DNA from: Flavobacterium sp. NRK1
GTDB lineage: Bacteria > Bacteroidota > Bacteroidia > Flavobacteriales > Flavobacteriaceae
Direction of reading: 5' to 3'
Length of the DNA stretch: 64,000 nt
Assembly: GCF_024054175.1 (NCBI RefSeq)
Contig: NZ_JAMXLA010000001.1
Location: 1,296,528-1,360,527 of the forward strand
Below the pieces are notes generated by a model. The model was not told the origin of the DNA. It searched no databases and worked only from the letters and a program-made list of their open reading frames with translations. This document shows, in pieces, positions 38,289-47,131 of this stretch. The position numbers were made by a program, and so were the translations under genes. Position 1 is the first letter of the stretch; each line of letters begins with the position of its first letter.

Positions 38289-38796
38289 ATAGAAATAAAG
38301 CTTTAAGTTCTGTTGCATCATGAGGGCTCATTTTGCCAGCCAGTACCAGGCTTAATTGTTTTCGTCTTAAAGCTGCATCATAACGTTGTTTTTCAATTTC
38401 TGTTTGCGGCTCAACTGCGGGTACTTCTACCGGCCTTCCGGTTTCATCTACTGCAACAAATGTGTATATAGCTTCATTTGCTTTTGCTTTTGTTCCGCTT
38501 TCACGGTCTTCCGTCCACACATCTATATATATTTCCATAGATGTTTTAAAAGTGCGTGAAACCTTAGCTTCTACAGTAACTACACTTCCCAATGGAATGG
38601 CACGGTTAAAAGCAACGTGATTTACAGATGCCGTAACTACAATTCTGCGCGAATGCCTTCTGGCAGCAATGCTTGCTGCACGGTCCATGCGGGCTAAAAG
38701 CTCACCTCCGAAAAGGTTATTAAGCGGATTGGTTTCGCCCGGTAAAACCAGGTCGGTCATAATGCAAATGGAGTCTGATGGATATTTTGCCTGCAT
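38287..38796 (-). CDS. Acyl-CoA thioesterase (hotdog fold)
   Basis: 169 aa from the ATG at 38796 (MQAKYPSDSICIMTDLVLPGETNPLNNLFGGELL). A further upstream ATG at 38826 lies beyond the -7 element (38808-38815) and is therefore rejected. TNPLNNLFGGELLARMDRAASIAA is the conserved hotdog helix of YciA/Acot-type acyl-CoA hydrolases; the Asn/Asp catalytic pair lies in this region. It cleaves acyl-CoA to free acid. C-terminal tail of about 40 residues is family-typical. Confidence 0.92.
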   Translation of the reverse strand: MQAKYPSDSICIMTDLVLPGETNPLNNLFGGELLARMDRAASIAARRHSRRIVVTASVNHVAFNRAIPLGSVVTVEAKVSRTFKTSMEIYIDVWTEDRESGTKAKANEAIYTFVAVDETGRPVEVPAVEPQTEIEKQRYDAALRRKQLSLVLAGKMSPHDATELKALFL

Positions 38797-38807
38797 GTTT
38801 TTTTTTG

Positions 38808-38815
38808 CAAAGATA
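38808..38815 (-). promoter_or_regulatory. -7 promoter element of the thioesterase gene
   Basis: On the minus strand the bases read TATCTTTG, matching TAnnTTTG, 11 nt upstream of the ATG at 38796. This fixes the start choice. Confidence 0.6.
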
Positions 38816-38854
38816 GTATAATGCAAAAAAAAATTCCCCGAAGGGAGTTTAGTT

Positions 38855-39793
38855 TTATAATTCTTTTACCAAAAGCCAGGCATCGCTGTTTTCCGTTCTC
38901 TGAATTTTTTTCATACTTTCATGTGCTTCGGCATATGTAGCATAGCTTCCGTAAGCTACAGGATACAGCCCTTTGGTTTTATCAAGCTTTCTGGCCTTAA
39001 AGCCTTTTGCTGTAAGCTGGTTTAAGGCTTTTTGCGCGTTGGCCTGGCTTGAATAAGCGCCGGCAACCACGTGGTATGGCATTTTACTGTTTTCTTCTTT
39101 AAGCGAAAGAGTAACAGCAGGCATGGGGTTTTCTATAAAAAAGGTAGCCTCCTGTATTTTATTGTGTACTTTTTCCTGTACAGATTGTTCTACTAAAAGC
39201 GTTTGCCTTGCTATTTCATTATCCCTGTATATCTTGAAAGCAGTGCCGCCAACACTTGATATTACTGCGAATATTGCAGCATATTTAAGGTAAGAGTAAC
39301 TTCTTTTTCTTTCAGGTGTGAATACTACCGGAGCGATCTCTTCTATTTCTTCGGCAATAGCTTTAAGTTCTTCCCTTTTTACTGCTGGCGATTTTACCAT
39401 GCTAAGCCCAAAAGCTTCTGCAAGATAATTTACTGTAGTATTTGGAGTAAATACAATGTTGCCTTCAAAATTATAGGATACGTCACCAAGGCTTTTAAAC
39501 TCAAGGGTTTCTTTGTTTTGAAGTTTGTCAAACCATACCTCTACGGCTTTACTAATAGCAGCTACGGCCTGTTCGTAAGAAATTTTTTCCTGTAAAGCGA
39601 TATGATTGGCTAAAAGCCCGTCATTATTTTTTAAATTCGCGTTGAATGAAAGAAGCTTTTTTGGAGGATAGAAAGTATAAGTGTCATTATTTAGCTGCGC
39701 AGGCTGGGTTTCTGTAAGGAACGCGCCAAAACCGGGAACAGTAACGCACTGGTAGCGATACAATAAGGCAGATATGTGTTTTTCTATCATCAT
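38855..39793 (-). CDS. HU-CCDC81 and SPOR domain membrane protein
   Basis: 312 aa. N-terminal part (about 1-135) resembles the two HU-like CCDC81 bacterial domains: VTVPGFGAFLTETQPAQL and EFKSLGDVSYNFEGNIVFTPN. A basic linker and one transmembrane helix follow at about 168-185 (YLKYAAIFAVISSVGGTAF), and the C-terminus (about 238-312) is a SPOR domain with YHVVAGAYSSQANAQKALNQL. SPOR domains bind denuded glycan at the septum. So the protein spans the inner membrane, with the HU-like part inside the cell and the SPOR part outside. Divergent from dprA. Confidence 0.88.
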   Translation of the reverse strand: MMIEKHISALLYRYQCVTVPGFGAFLTETQPAQLNNDTYTFYPPKKLLSFNANLKNNDGLLANHIALQEKISYEQAVAAISKAVEVWFDKLQNKETLEFKSLGDVSYNFEGNIVFTPNTTVNYLAEAFGLSMVKSPAVKREELKAIAEEIEEIAPVVFTPERKRSYSYLKYAAIFAVISSVGGTAFKIYRDNEIARQTLLVEQSVQEKVHNKIQEATFFIENPMPAVTLSLKEENSKMPYHVVAGAYSSQANAQKALNQLTAKGFKARKLDKTKGLYPVAYGSYATYAEAHESMKKIQRTENSDAWLLVKEL

Positions 39794-39892
39794 AGAAACA
39801 AAATTAACAATTCAACGGTAGCTGCAAAATTTTATTCACAATTTTTATTAACAATACACATAAATCCGACAAACGGTAATTAAATTAGGTTA

Positions 39893-40996
39893 ATGACTGA
39901 TAATGAACTGCTTAATGTGCTTGCATTAATGCGTATAGAAGGTGTTGGCGATATAGTGGCCAAAAGGCTTATTAACCATCTTGGTTCTGCCGAAGCAGTT
40001 TTTAATGCGAAAAAAATGCAGATAACAGCTATTGAGGGTATTGGAGAAATGGTATATAATAATCTTAAAAACACTACTGTTTTTAGATTGGCGGAACAAG
40101 AGGTTAAATTTATTCGTGAAAATACTATTACTCCGTTATTTTATCAGGACGCTCAATATCCAGATAGGCTTAAGCATTGTATAGATGGCCCTGTTGTATT
40201 GTTTACTTCGGGAAATATAAATCTTGAAGGGCGTAAAACCATAAGTATAGTAGGTACACGCCAAATGACTTCTTACGGATCTGATTTTTGTAAAAAACTT
40301 ATAGAAGATCTGGCTCCCTTAAATCCGGTTATAATTAGCGGTTTTGCTTATGGAGTAGATATTCATGCCCATGCCATAGCCATGGAGCAGGGTTTGCAAA
40401 CCATAGGTGTGGTAGCACATGGTTTAAACCAGGTATATCCTAAGACTCATAAAAAGTATGTTGCCAAAATGGAAGAGAACGGTGGTTTTATGACCGAGTT
40501 TTGGAGTACTTCTAACCCAGACAGGGAGAATTTTGTAAAACGTAACCGTATTGTTGCCGGACTTAGCGAAGCTACCATTTTTATAGAGAGTGCCGATAAA
40601 GGAGGCTCTTTAATTACGGCTAATATTGCAAATGATTATAATCGTGATGTATTTGCTGTTCCCGGGCGAATTACCGACAAATACAGTATGGGCTGCAATA
40701 ATCTTATTAAGAGTCAGCGTGCTAATGTACTTACCGATGCTGCCGACCTTATATATATGCTGAACTGGCAATTGAATGAGGAAAAGAAAAAGCCTGTGCA
40801 AAAACAGCTTTTTGTTATGCTGGACGATGATGAACAACGGGTGTATGACTTTTTGCAGAAGAATGGCAAAGAGCTTATGGATCTTATAGCATTGCACTGC
40901 GAAATGCCTATTTTTAAAATCTCATCTCTATTGCTCAATATGGAACTTAAAGGTGTTATTCGCCCGTTGCCAGGGAAACTTTTTGAAGCCATTTAG
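39893..40996 (+). CDS. dprA: DNA-processing protein DprA
   Basis: 367 aa. N-terminal helix-hairpin-helix (LMRIEGVGDIVAKRLI), a Rossmann-like DprA core with ISIVGTRQMTSYGSDFCK, SGFAYGVDIHAHAIAMEQG and GGSLITANIANDYNRDVFAVPG, and a C-terminal winged helix (about 310-365). DprA loads RecA on incoming single-stranded DNA during natural transformation. The presence of the gene alone does not show competence. The next 180 nt hold a palindromic repeat. Confidence 0.95.
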   Translation: MTDNELLNVLALMRIEGVGDIVAKRLINHLGSAEAVFNAKKMQITAIEGIGEMVYNNLKNTTVFRLAEQEVKFIRENTITPLFYQDAQYPDRLKHCIDGPVVLFTSGNINLEGRKTISIVGTRQMTSYGSDFCKKLIEDLAPLNPVIISGFAYGVDIHAHAIAMEQGLQTIGVVAHGLNQVYPKTHKKYVAKMEENGGFMTEFWSTSNPDRENFVKRNRIVAGLSEATIFIESADKGGSLITANIANDYNRDVFAVPGRITDKYSMGCNNLIKSQRANVLTDAADLIYMLNWQLNEEKKKPVQKQLFVMLDDDEQRVYDFLQKNGKELMDLIALHCEMPIFKISSLLLNMELKGVIRPLPGKLFEAI

Positions 40997-41023
40997 CATC
41001 AGCAGAATATTATAAGAAATAAG

Positions 41024-41158
41024 AAAGGAAATGTCTCAAAAGCACTTAAATAAGTGCTTTTGTCATTCTGGCGTAGGAAGAATCTGTGTAATTATATAAT
41101 TGAGATTCTTCACTTCATTGCATTGCGTTCAGAATGACACCTTTGAGACATTCCCTTT
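41024..41158. repeat. 135-nt intergenic palindromic element between dprA and trpS
   Basis: Nested inverted repeats. Outer arms 41024-41042 and 41141-41158 pair almost fully. Inside are three more: 41038-41048 with 41051-41061 (11-bp hairpin followed by T), 41062-41070 with 41130-41138 (perfect, GTCATTCTG/CAGAATGAC), and 41077-41085 with 41103-41111 (perfect, GAAGAATCT/AGATTCTTC). The TCATTCTG...GAAGAATCT wording resembles interspersed palindromes seen in many Bacteroidetes genomes. It may also terminate the convergent dprA and trpS transcripts. Confidence 0.85.
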
Positions 41159-41179
41159 ACTATTTAATATGAATACTTA

Positions 41180-42151
41180 TTACTCGTATCCCAGTTTAAT
41201 TCTTACCCTGCCTAAAACTTCGTTGGCTACAGTAGCAGCTTTAACGGCTCCGGCTTTAAGTAAGGCATCAACTTCAGGAAGGTTAGCCATATAGTAGGCG
41301 TATTTCTCTCTTTCGGTTTTAAATTTCTCTACAATAAGCTCAAATAAAGCCTGCTTAGCATGGCCGTAACCATAATTACCACCAAGGTAGTTAGCCCTCA
41401 TAGCTTCAGTCTGCTTTGTAGTTGCTAATAATTTATATAATGCAAATACATTGCAGGTGTCAGGATTTTTAGGTGCTTCAAGCGGAGTGCTGTCAGTCTC
41501 AATACTCATTACCTGTTTGCGAAGCGGTTTATCTTCAACAAAAATATTAATGAAGTTATTGCGTGATTTGCTCATCTTCTCCCCATCTGTACCGGGAATA
41601 ATTTTAGTTTCTTCGCCGGTAACAGCTTCGGGCAATACAAAAGTTTCACCCATCTGGTGGTTAAATCGCGAAGCCACATCGCGTGTAATTTCTATATGCT
41701 GAAGCTGGTCTTTACCCACAGGTACAAATTGTGCATCATATAATAGTATGTCTGCAGCCATAAGCATAGGGTAGGTAAACAATCCTGCATTTACATCTTC
41801 AAGCCTGTCAGCCTTATCTTTAAAAGAATGTGCAAGCGTTAAACGCTGATACGGAAAAAAGCAGCTAAGATACCATGACAGTTCTGCTGTTTGAGGAACA
41901 TCACTCTGGCGGTAAAAAACAACTTTGTTAATATCCAGTCCGCAGGCAAGCCATGTTGCTGCCACGCTATAGGTGTTAGCGCGAAGTGTAGCGCCGTCTT
42001 TTATCTGTGTAATAGAATGCAGGTCGGCTATAAAAAGAAAAGAATCATTTTCAGGTTTATTAGCCATTTCCACAGCCGGTAATATTGCACCTAAAAGGTT
42101 GCCTAAATGCGGGGTTCCGGTGCTTTGCACTCCGGTTAATATTCTTGCCAT
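41180..42151 (-). CDS. trpS: Tryptophanyl-tRNA synthetase
   Basis: 323 aa class I synthetase. HIGH-type signature TGTPHLGN (11-18), KMSKS at 192-196 and the Trp-pocket region PVGKDQLQHIEITRD are all present. It charges tRNA-Trp. A single gene at the usual length. It is divergent from plsC; a TACCTTTG element on the minus strand lies 22 nt upstream. Confidence 0.97.
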   Translation of the reverse strand: MARILTGVQSTGTPHLGNLLGAILPAVEMANKPENDSFLFIADLHSITQIKDGATLRANTYSVAATWLACGLDINKVVFYRQSDVPQTAELSWYLSCFFPYQRLTLAHSFKDKADRLEDVNAGLFTYPMLMAADILLYDAQFVPVGKDQLQHIEITRDVASRFNHQMGETFVLPEAVTGEETKIIPGTDGEKMSKSRNNFINIFVEDKPLRKQVMSIETDSTPLEAPKNPDTCNVFALYKLLATTKQTEAMRANYLGGNYGYGHAKQALFELIVEKFKTEREKYAYYMANLPEVDALLKAGAVKAATVANEVLGRVRIKLGYE

Positions 42152-42173
42152 TATACAAAAATTGAAATTTTTA

Positions 42174-42181
42174 CAAAGGTA
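42174..42181 (-). promoter_or_regulatory. -7 promoter element of trpS
   Basis: Minus-strand TACCTTTG, an exact TAnnTTTG match, 22 nt before the trpS ATG (42151). Divergent to the plsC promoter. Confidence 0.6.
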
Positions 42182-42186
42182 AACGA

Positions 42187-42222
42187 TTTGGTAAGATTAT
42201 AAGGAATGAATTCTTACATTTG
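42187..42222 (+). promoter_or_regulatory. plsC promoter
   Basis: TTTG at 42187-42190, 24-nt spacer, TACATTTG at 42215-42222. Only 6 nt separate the -7 element from the ATG at 42229, so the leader would be minimal. Confidence 0.5.
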
Positions 42223-42228
42223 AAAAAT

Positions 42229-42981
42229 ATGAAAATAGTAAAATATTTTTTGTGGACACTATGGCGTGTCTGGTTTTATATATTGATGGGGGTACCTATC
42301 ATTATTCTCTCTCCCGTACTTATAATTACAATTTTATCGGAAAAAACATATCCGCAGTTTTTTATACTCGCGCGTTTTTGGGCAAAGATCATATTGTTCG
42401 GTATGGGATTTCCCTATCGCATAAAGCAGGAACAGAAAATGAAGAAAGGCAAAAGCTATATGCTTGTAGCCAACCATACCTCTATGACAGATATTATGCT
42501 TATGCTGGCGGTATCTAAAAATCCCTTTGTATTTGTGGGAAAAAAGGAACTGGTTAAAATTCCTATTTTCGGATTTTTTTATAAACGTACCTGCATATTG
42601 GTAGACAGGAACAGTTCTAAAAGCAGATTTGAAGTTTTTGAACGTGCACAAAAAAGGCTTGCGCAGGGATTAAGCATCTGTATTTTTCCTGAGGGCGGAG
42701 TGCCGGAAGATGAAACTGTACTTCTAGATGAATTTAAGGATGGCGCATTCCGTTTGGCAATTGAGCACCAGATACCTATTGTGCCAATGGTTTTTCCTGA
42801 TAATAAAAAGCGTTTTTCTTTCCGCTTTTTTAGCGGGAGCCCCGGACTCATGAGGGCTAAGGTGCATAAGTTTGTTAAAACTAAAGGACTGACAATGGAA
42901 GATAAAACTGACCTTAAAGAACTTAAAGAGAAAGTAAGGCAGATTATTTATCAGGACCTGTTGTGGTTTTCAAAAAAATAA
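42229..42981 (+). CDS. plsC: 1-acyl-sn-glycerol-3-phosphate acyltransferase
   Basis: 250 aa from the ATG at 42229; an in-frame TTG at 42220 overlaps the -7 promoter element and is rejected. One or two N-terminal membrane helices (about 12-37), then the acyltransferase motifs NHTSMTD (N82-H83 to D88; the H-x4-D catalytic dyad) and CIFPEGG. It converts lysophosphatidate to phosphatidate in phospholipid synthesis. Convergent with the beta-barrel gene. Confidence 0.9.
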   Translation: MKIVKYFLWTLWRVWFYILMGVPIIILSPVLIITILSEKTYPQFFILARFWAKIILFGMGFPYRIKQEQKMKKGKSYMLVANHTSMTDIMLMLAVSKNPFVFVGKKELVKIPIFGFFYKRTCILVDRNSSKSRFEVFERAQKRLAQGLSICIFPEGGVPEDETVLLDEFKDGAFRLAIEHQIPIVPMVFPDNKKRFSFRFFSGSPGLMRAKVHKFVKTKGLTMEDKTDLKELKEKVRQIIYQDLLWFSKK

Positions 42982-43048
42982 AAGCACCCCGAATCCAGAG
43001 CGCTTTTACAAGGAACTACCAAACAGCTTCTTAACAAACCAACAATGC

Positions 43049-44872
43049 TTAGAAGCTAAAACTTACACCCGTGTAAAGACCTATAAAGTAAGGTTTAAAG
43101 TTACCTGCGTCTTTACTGTAGGCATTTACCTGATATTTAAACATTGGTTCAAAATTAGCCTGGAATGCATCCCAGAAACGGTATTTAAACCCAACACCAA
43201 CGTTTGTACTAAAGTGTATATCGTTAAGGTTTGCTGCTTCGCCCACTTTTGTGCTTAAACCTGCAGAAGAAACCACACTTACATTATTCTGATTAAGGAA
43301 AAGTGTACTTACACCCCCAATTACATCTATGCCAAATTTATTATTTACAAGTGCATAGCTCATCTCTAAAGGAACTTCTATATATCCTGTTTTCTGAACC
43401 ATTGAACCGCTTACCAATTGGTTAGGCTGTCCGTCAATAAGGAAAGTATCAGGAACACCGTCGCCCGGGTTTTGCACTACAATATTTGCCGTTTTAGACT
43501 CACCAATATTGGTGGTAGAACTGTTTAAAGATGCATAGTAGGCAATATTATTTGTTGCATAGTTTAAGTTAACCGAGTTAATACCCGAACGTATGCTTAT
43601 CCTGTCATTAACAGCATAGTTAATACCTAAACCGTAACTAAGGTCGTTATCATAACTTTTGCTGTTGTTGGCAAACTGCTCGTTTATTGGCGAACCGTTA
43701 GAAAGCGAATTGTAAAATACAGGGGCTACCTGTGGTTTTATATTCCACTTGTCTTTATGCTTTGTTTCGGCAACAGCTTTATCTTCATCTTTTTCACCGC
43801 TAAGTTTTTCCCTAAGCAGTTTTTCAAGTTCATTTTCCGGCACTACCGTAGTACTGTCAACAGTGGTTTGGGCAACAGCTTCGGTTGCAGGAATATTTTT
43901 ATCTATAATAGTGTTGCTCTTTTGTGAAGTATTACCATTACTATTATCCACCGCATTTTTAGCCGATGAAGTAGCGGCATTATTATCGGCTACAGCCGGG
44001 GTAGTATTAGTACTGTTTGTAATGTTTTGCTGTTTATTGGTTACAGCATTATTTGTTGTAGTATTGTTATTGTCAGTAGCAGCTTCATTACTTGCTATGC
44101 CTTCATTAGCCTGTTGGGTATTGGCTATCCTGTTAGTGTCAGTCGGGTTATTAGTTGTTTTAACCACGTTGTTGTTTTGCGGCGTAGTTTTTTGCTGAAA
44201 ATCTGCTACAGCATTCTGATTATTTTTATTTAATGCCGGGGTACTATTATTTACCGGAGCAATAATTGCCTGTTGCGTAGCAGCAACAGCATTACCCTGT
44301 TGTAAACCGGCTTTATTTTGTTTTATTCTTTTACCGTTGTTTTTGTTGATTGTACTGTTGTCGCTGTTTGCTACGGCATTATTATGATTGTTAACTGGCA
44401 GGCCATTAGTTGTTGTAATACCCTGTTTGCCTGATGCAGATGAAGCACCGTTGTTTTTGCTGTTAGCTGTATTTGAGTTTTCTTCGCCTAATGCTACAGC
44501 AGTATTGCTCTTGCCTGTAGTATTTTGTGTTGCGCTATTTGTATCCGCAGCCGATGGGCCGGACTGCGCAGGAATATTATCCGGAGCTGTTTTTACAGCA
44601 TCAGACGGAGTAGCTGTAGTGTTATCTATAACTACAGGATTGTTTGTATTAATGCCATTTTCTGCATCATTAAAAAACAGGGTGAAAAGCAAACCGCCTA
44701 ACACCAATAGCGCTGCTACACCCGATAGCCTGAACCATAACGGGATAACCCTGCGTTTCTTTTTTTCCTGGAGCGTCTCCTGTATGTTTTCCCATACAAA
44801 TTCAGGAGGGGCAGCTTCAAAGTCCTTGAACTTTTCCTGGAATAGCCTGTCTAAATTCTTTTTCTCATTCAT
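43049..44872 (-). CDS. Anti-sigma-like inner-membrane protein fused by an Asn-rich linker to an outer-membrane beta-barrel
   Basis: 607 aa. The N-terminus (about 1-45, NLDRLFQEKFKDFEAAPPEFVWENI) resembles cytoplasmic anti-sigma segments of Bacteroidetes ECF regulators, followed by one transmembrane helix (about 47-67). A low-complexity linker of about 280 residues rich in Asn, Thr and Ala follows. The C-terminal 240 residues look like an outer-membrane beta-barrel: alternating strands (YSLGLGINYAVND style) and a final aromatic residue (VSFSF). It is translationally coupled to the ECF sigma gene (4-nt overlap), so it is probably its regulator. The span of both membranes is inferred from sequence. 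Confidence 0.7.
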   Translation of the reverse strand: MNEKKNLDRLFQEKFKDFEAAPPEFVWENIQETLQEKKKRRVIPLWFRLSGVAALLVLGGLLFTLFFNDAENGINTNNPVVIDNTTATPSDAVKTAPDNIPAQSGPSAADTNSATQNTTGKSNTAVALGEENSNTANSKNNGASSASGKQGITTTNGLPVNNHNNAVANSDNSTINKNNGKRIKQNKAGLQQGNAVAATQQAIIAPVNNSTPALNKNNQNAVADFQQKTTPQNNNVVKTTNNPTDTNRIANTQQANEGIASNEAATDNNNTTTNNAVTNKQQNITNSTNTTPAVADNNAATSSAKNAVDNSNGNTSQKSNTIIDKNIPATEAVAQTTVDSTTVVPENELEKLLREKLSGEKDEDKAVAETKHKDKWNIKPQVAPVFYNSLSNGSPINEQFANNSKSYDNDLSYGLGINYAVNDRISIRSGINSVNLNYATNNIAYYASLNSSTTNIGESKTANIVVQNPGDGVPDTFLIDGQPNQLVSGSMVQKTGYIEVPLEMSYALVNNKFGIDVIGGVSTLFLNQNNVSVVSSAGLSTKVGEAANLNDIHFSTNVGVGFKYRFWDAFQANFEPMFKYQVNAYSKDAGNFKPYFIGLYTGVSFSF

Positions 44873-45411
44873 TTTGCCGATGGTATGCTATTGCCCTGCT
44901 GGGCTTCAATTTTTTCTTTTAATATCATTCTTGCGCGCGCAAGGTTCGATTTAGAGGTGCCGTCTGTAATACTCAGCATCTCTGCAATTTCTTTATGCGA
45001 ATAGCCATCTATAACATACAGGTTAAAAACCATCCTGTACCTGTCCGGCAATTGCTGTATTATGCCTAACAGGTAGTCCATAGATATATTATCGCTTTCA
45101 ATTTCAACGTCTTCAATATCGGGTGTATTCTCGCTTACAAGCTCAAATATACCCTCGGTGCGGTAACGCTGCAATACATTATTGATCATTACCCTTTTCG
45201 CCCAGCCTTCAAAAGAGCCTTTAAACTGAAACTGTCCTATTTTATTAAAGATCAGAAGGAAACCATCCTGCAGGTTGTCTTCGGCATCCGCGCGGTTGCG
45301 CGAATACTTAAGGCAGGCCGCAAACATTTTGGGAGCAAGCAGCTTGTATAGCTGTTCCTGCGCCCTAATGCTGTTTTTCTGGCAATCCTGTATGAGCTGA
45401 TCTAAACCCAA
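44869..45411 (-). CDS. ECF-type RNA polymerase sigma factor
   Basis: 180 aa. Region 2 with YSRNRADAEDNLQDGFLLIFNKI and the basic GWAKRVMINN, region 4 with IDGYSHKEIAEMLSITDGTSKSNLARARMILKEKI. Directs RNA polymerase to a stress or envelope regulon. Followed by and overlapping the anti-sigma-like/barrel gene by 4 nt. The small lipoprotein gene lies just upstream on the same strand. Confidence 0.93.
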   Translation of the reverse strand: MGLDQLIQDCQKNSIRAQEQLYKLLAPKMFAACLKYSRNRADAEDNLQDGFLLIFNKIGQFQFKGSFEGWAKRVMINNVLQRYRTEGIFELVSENTPDIEDVEIESDNISMDYLLGIIQQLPDRYRMVFNLYVIDGYSHKEIAEMLSITDGTSKSNLARARMILKEKIEAQQGNSIPSAK

Positions 45412-45423
45412 TAGTTTTATTTG

Positions 45424-45849
45424 TTATTGCTTCACAGGTATTTCTACCTGCTCATAGGTTTTATTTCCGTTATCGTCCAGTCCTGTATAAAATTTAAAAA
45501 TATAGCTCTGAGTGGTTAAATCTTCTGCACATTTAAAAGTAAACGATCGGTCTTCCTGCTGCATATTCTCATATCTTTTGCATTCAGAATCCATTCTTAC
45601 GGCTGCCTGTACGGCAATAAGAATAGCTTCGCCCTCCTGTTCGGTATGAAAACGGTCAAACAGGTAGCATCCGTTGGGTTTAGTATATAGTACTGTTACC
45701 TGGTAGCTCTCGCCCGGCACTACAAACTGCGGAATAATTACACCGTCTGCAGGTAAAAATTCGACATAGTAATCCGCCTGCGGATCCGGTTCAAGGGAGC
45801 AGGAGCTTATAACAAGCAGTGTTGCAAGCAACAATAAAATCTTTCTCAT
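45424..45849 (-). CDS. Predicted lipoprotein, function unknown
   Basis: 141 aa from the ATG at 45849 (MRKILLLLATLLVISSC); further upstream Met is unlikely because it precedes the signal peptide by 22 charged residues. Lipobox ISSC with Cys17 in the chosen frame. The mature part is short and beta-rich with two Cys (about 62 and 90) in conserved-looking places. It is encoded 12 nt upstream of the sigma factor gene on the same strand, so it may belong to the regulon or operon. Homology unknown. Confidence 0.65.
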   Translation of the reverse strand: MRKILLLLATLLVISSCSLEPDPQADYYVEFLPADGVIIPQFVVPGESYQVTVLYTKPNGCYLFDRFHTEQEGEAILIAVQAAVRMDSECKRYENMQQEDRSFTFKCAEDLTTQSYIFKFYTGLDDNGNKTYEQVEIPVKQ

Positions 45850-45919
45850 AAATCGTTTCGCGCGTAACTCATTTTTAGATAGATACAAAAAAAGTAAAAG
45901 GTTGCGTATTTGCAATAAA

Positions 45920-45942
45920 AAAACCCGAAAAAATCGGGTTTT
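45920..45942. terminator. Rho-independent terminator between recA and the lipoprotein gene
   Basis: 9-bp perfect stem (45920-45928 with 45934-45942), 5-nt loop, A/T runs on the two sides. It lies just downstream of recA on the minus strand. Confidence 0.85.
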
Positions 45943-45949
45943 AATAAAT

Positions 45950-46954
45950 TTAAGAAGCCTGTTCTTTTATCATGTCTTTTATTTTGATCTCCAGTTCTTC
46001 AGAAAGTTCCGGATTATCTTTTATCAGTGCTTTAACAGCGTCGCGCCCCTGTCCTAATTTAGTGTCGCCGTAGCTAAACCATGAGCCCGATTTTTTGATG
46101 ATCTCAAACTCAACGGCAAGGTCAAGTATCTCTCCTGTTTTGCTTACCCCTTCGCCATACATAATGTCGAATTCGGCAGTTTTAAACGGAGGAGCCACTT
46201 TATTTTTAACTATTTTTACTTTGGTACGGTTACCAATTACATTTTCACCATCTTTAATTTGTGCTGCACGGCGGATGTCTATCCTTACCGAAGCGTAAAA
46301 TTTAAGCGCGTTACCACCCGTTGTAGTTTCAGGGTTACCAAACATAACACCGATTTTTTCACGAAGCTGGTTAATGAAGAATACCGTACAGTTGGTTTTG
46401 CTGATAGTTGCTGTAAGCTTACGCAATGCCTGTGACATTAAACGTGCGTGAAGACCCATTTTAGAATCTCCCATTTCGCCCTCTATCTCGCTTTTTGGCG
46501 TAAGTGCCGCAACCGAGTCAATTACTACAATATCTATAGCACCCGAACGGATAAGGTTCTCTGCAATTTCAAGTGCCTGCTCACCGTTGTCCGGCTGCGA
46601 TATAATAAGGTTTTCTATGTCAACACCAAGTTTTTCGGCATAGCCACGGTCAAAAGCATGCTCAGCATCTATAAAGGCAGCAATACCGCCTGCTTTTTGC
46701 GCTTCGGCAATAGCGTGAAGCGTAAGTGTTGTTTTACCCGACGATTCAGGTCCGTATATTTCTATTATCCTTCCGCGGGGGTAACCGTTAACGCCAAGGG
46801 CAAGGTCAACACCCAGCGATCCTGAAGGAATAGATTCTACTTCTTCCACAGCCTGATCACCCATTTTCATTACTGTTCCTTTGCCGTAAGCTTTATCCAG
46901 TTTATCCAGCGTTAGCTGTAATGCCTTTAGTTTTGCTTCTTTATCTCCGCTCAT
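45950..46954 (-). CDS. recA: RecA recombinase
   Basis: 334 aa, slightly short (no acidic tail). Walker [10 protein letters not shown] (68-76), MAW motif and L1/L2 loops (e.g. [22 protein letters not shown]) are intact. RecA drives homologous recombination and the SOS response. No recX or lexA is next to it in this window. The reverse-strand neighbour is the lipoprotein/sigma block; upstream lies the AT-rich accessory gene. Confidence 0.98.
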   Translation of the reverse strand: MSGDKEAKLKALQLTLDKLDKAYGKGTVMKMGDQAVEEVESIPSGSLGVDLALGVNGYPRGRIIEIYGPESSGKTTLTLHAIAEAQKAGGIAAFIDAEHAFDRGYAEKLGVDIENLIISQPDNGEQALEIAENLIRSGAIDIVVIDSVAALTPKSEIEGEMGDSKMGLHARLMSQALRKLTATISKTNCTVFFINQLREKIGVMFGNPETTTGGNALKFYASVRIDIRRAAQIKDGENVIGNRTKVKIVKNKVAPPFKTAEFDIMYGEGVSKTGEILDLAVEFEIIKKSGSWFSYGDTKLGQGRDAVKALIKDNPELSEELEIKIKDMIKEQAS

Positions 46955-47131
46955 TTTTTGTATAGATTTGACCGTAAAAATAAGGCTTTTTTTTGGTGTG
47001 GCAATATGAGGATGAGGGTTGTGGATAAGTTTATTTTTGAAAGTACTGTTAAAAAAAATCTTACAAAAAATAATTTATTAAGAAAAATTTAGTAGTTTTA
47101 AGCCTAATAAACGTATTCTATCCTAGTTATT

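Noticed and set aside
42982..43048. Terminator between plsC and the barrel gene
   Set aside because: Only a weak imperfect stem (AAAAGC...GCTTTT with a large loop); not convincing enough to list.
44388..44954. 188-codon plus-strand open frame across the barrel/sigma genes
   Set aside because: Antisense image of the Asn-rich linker; no start context or homology.
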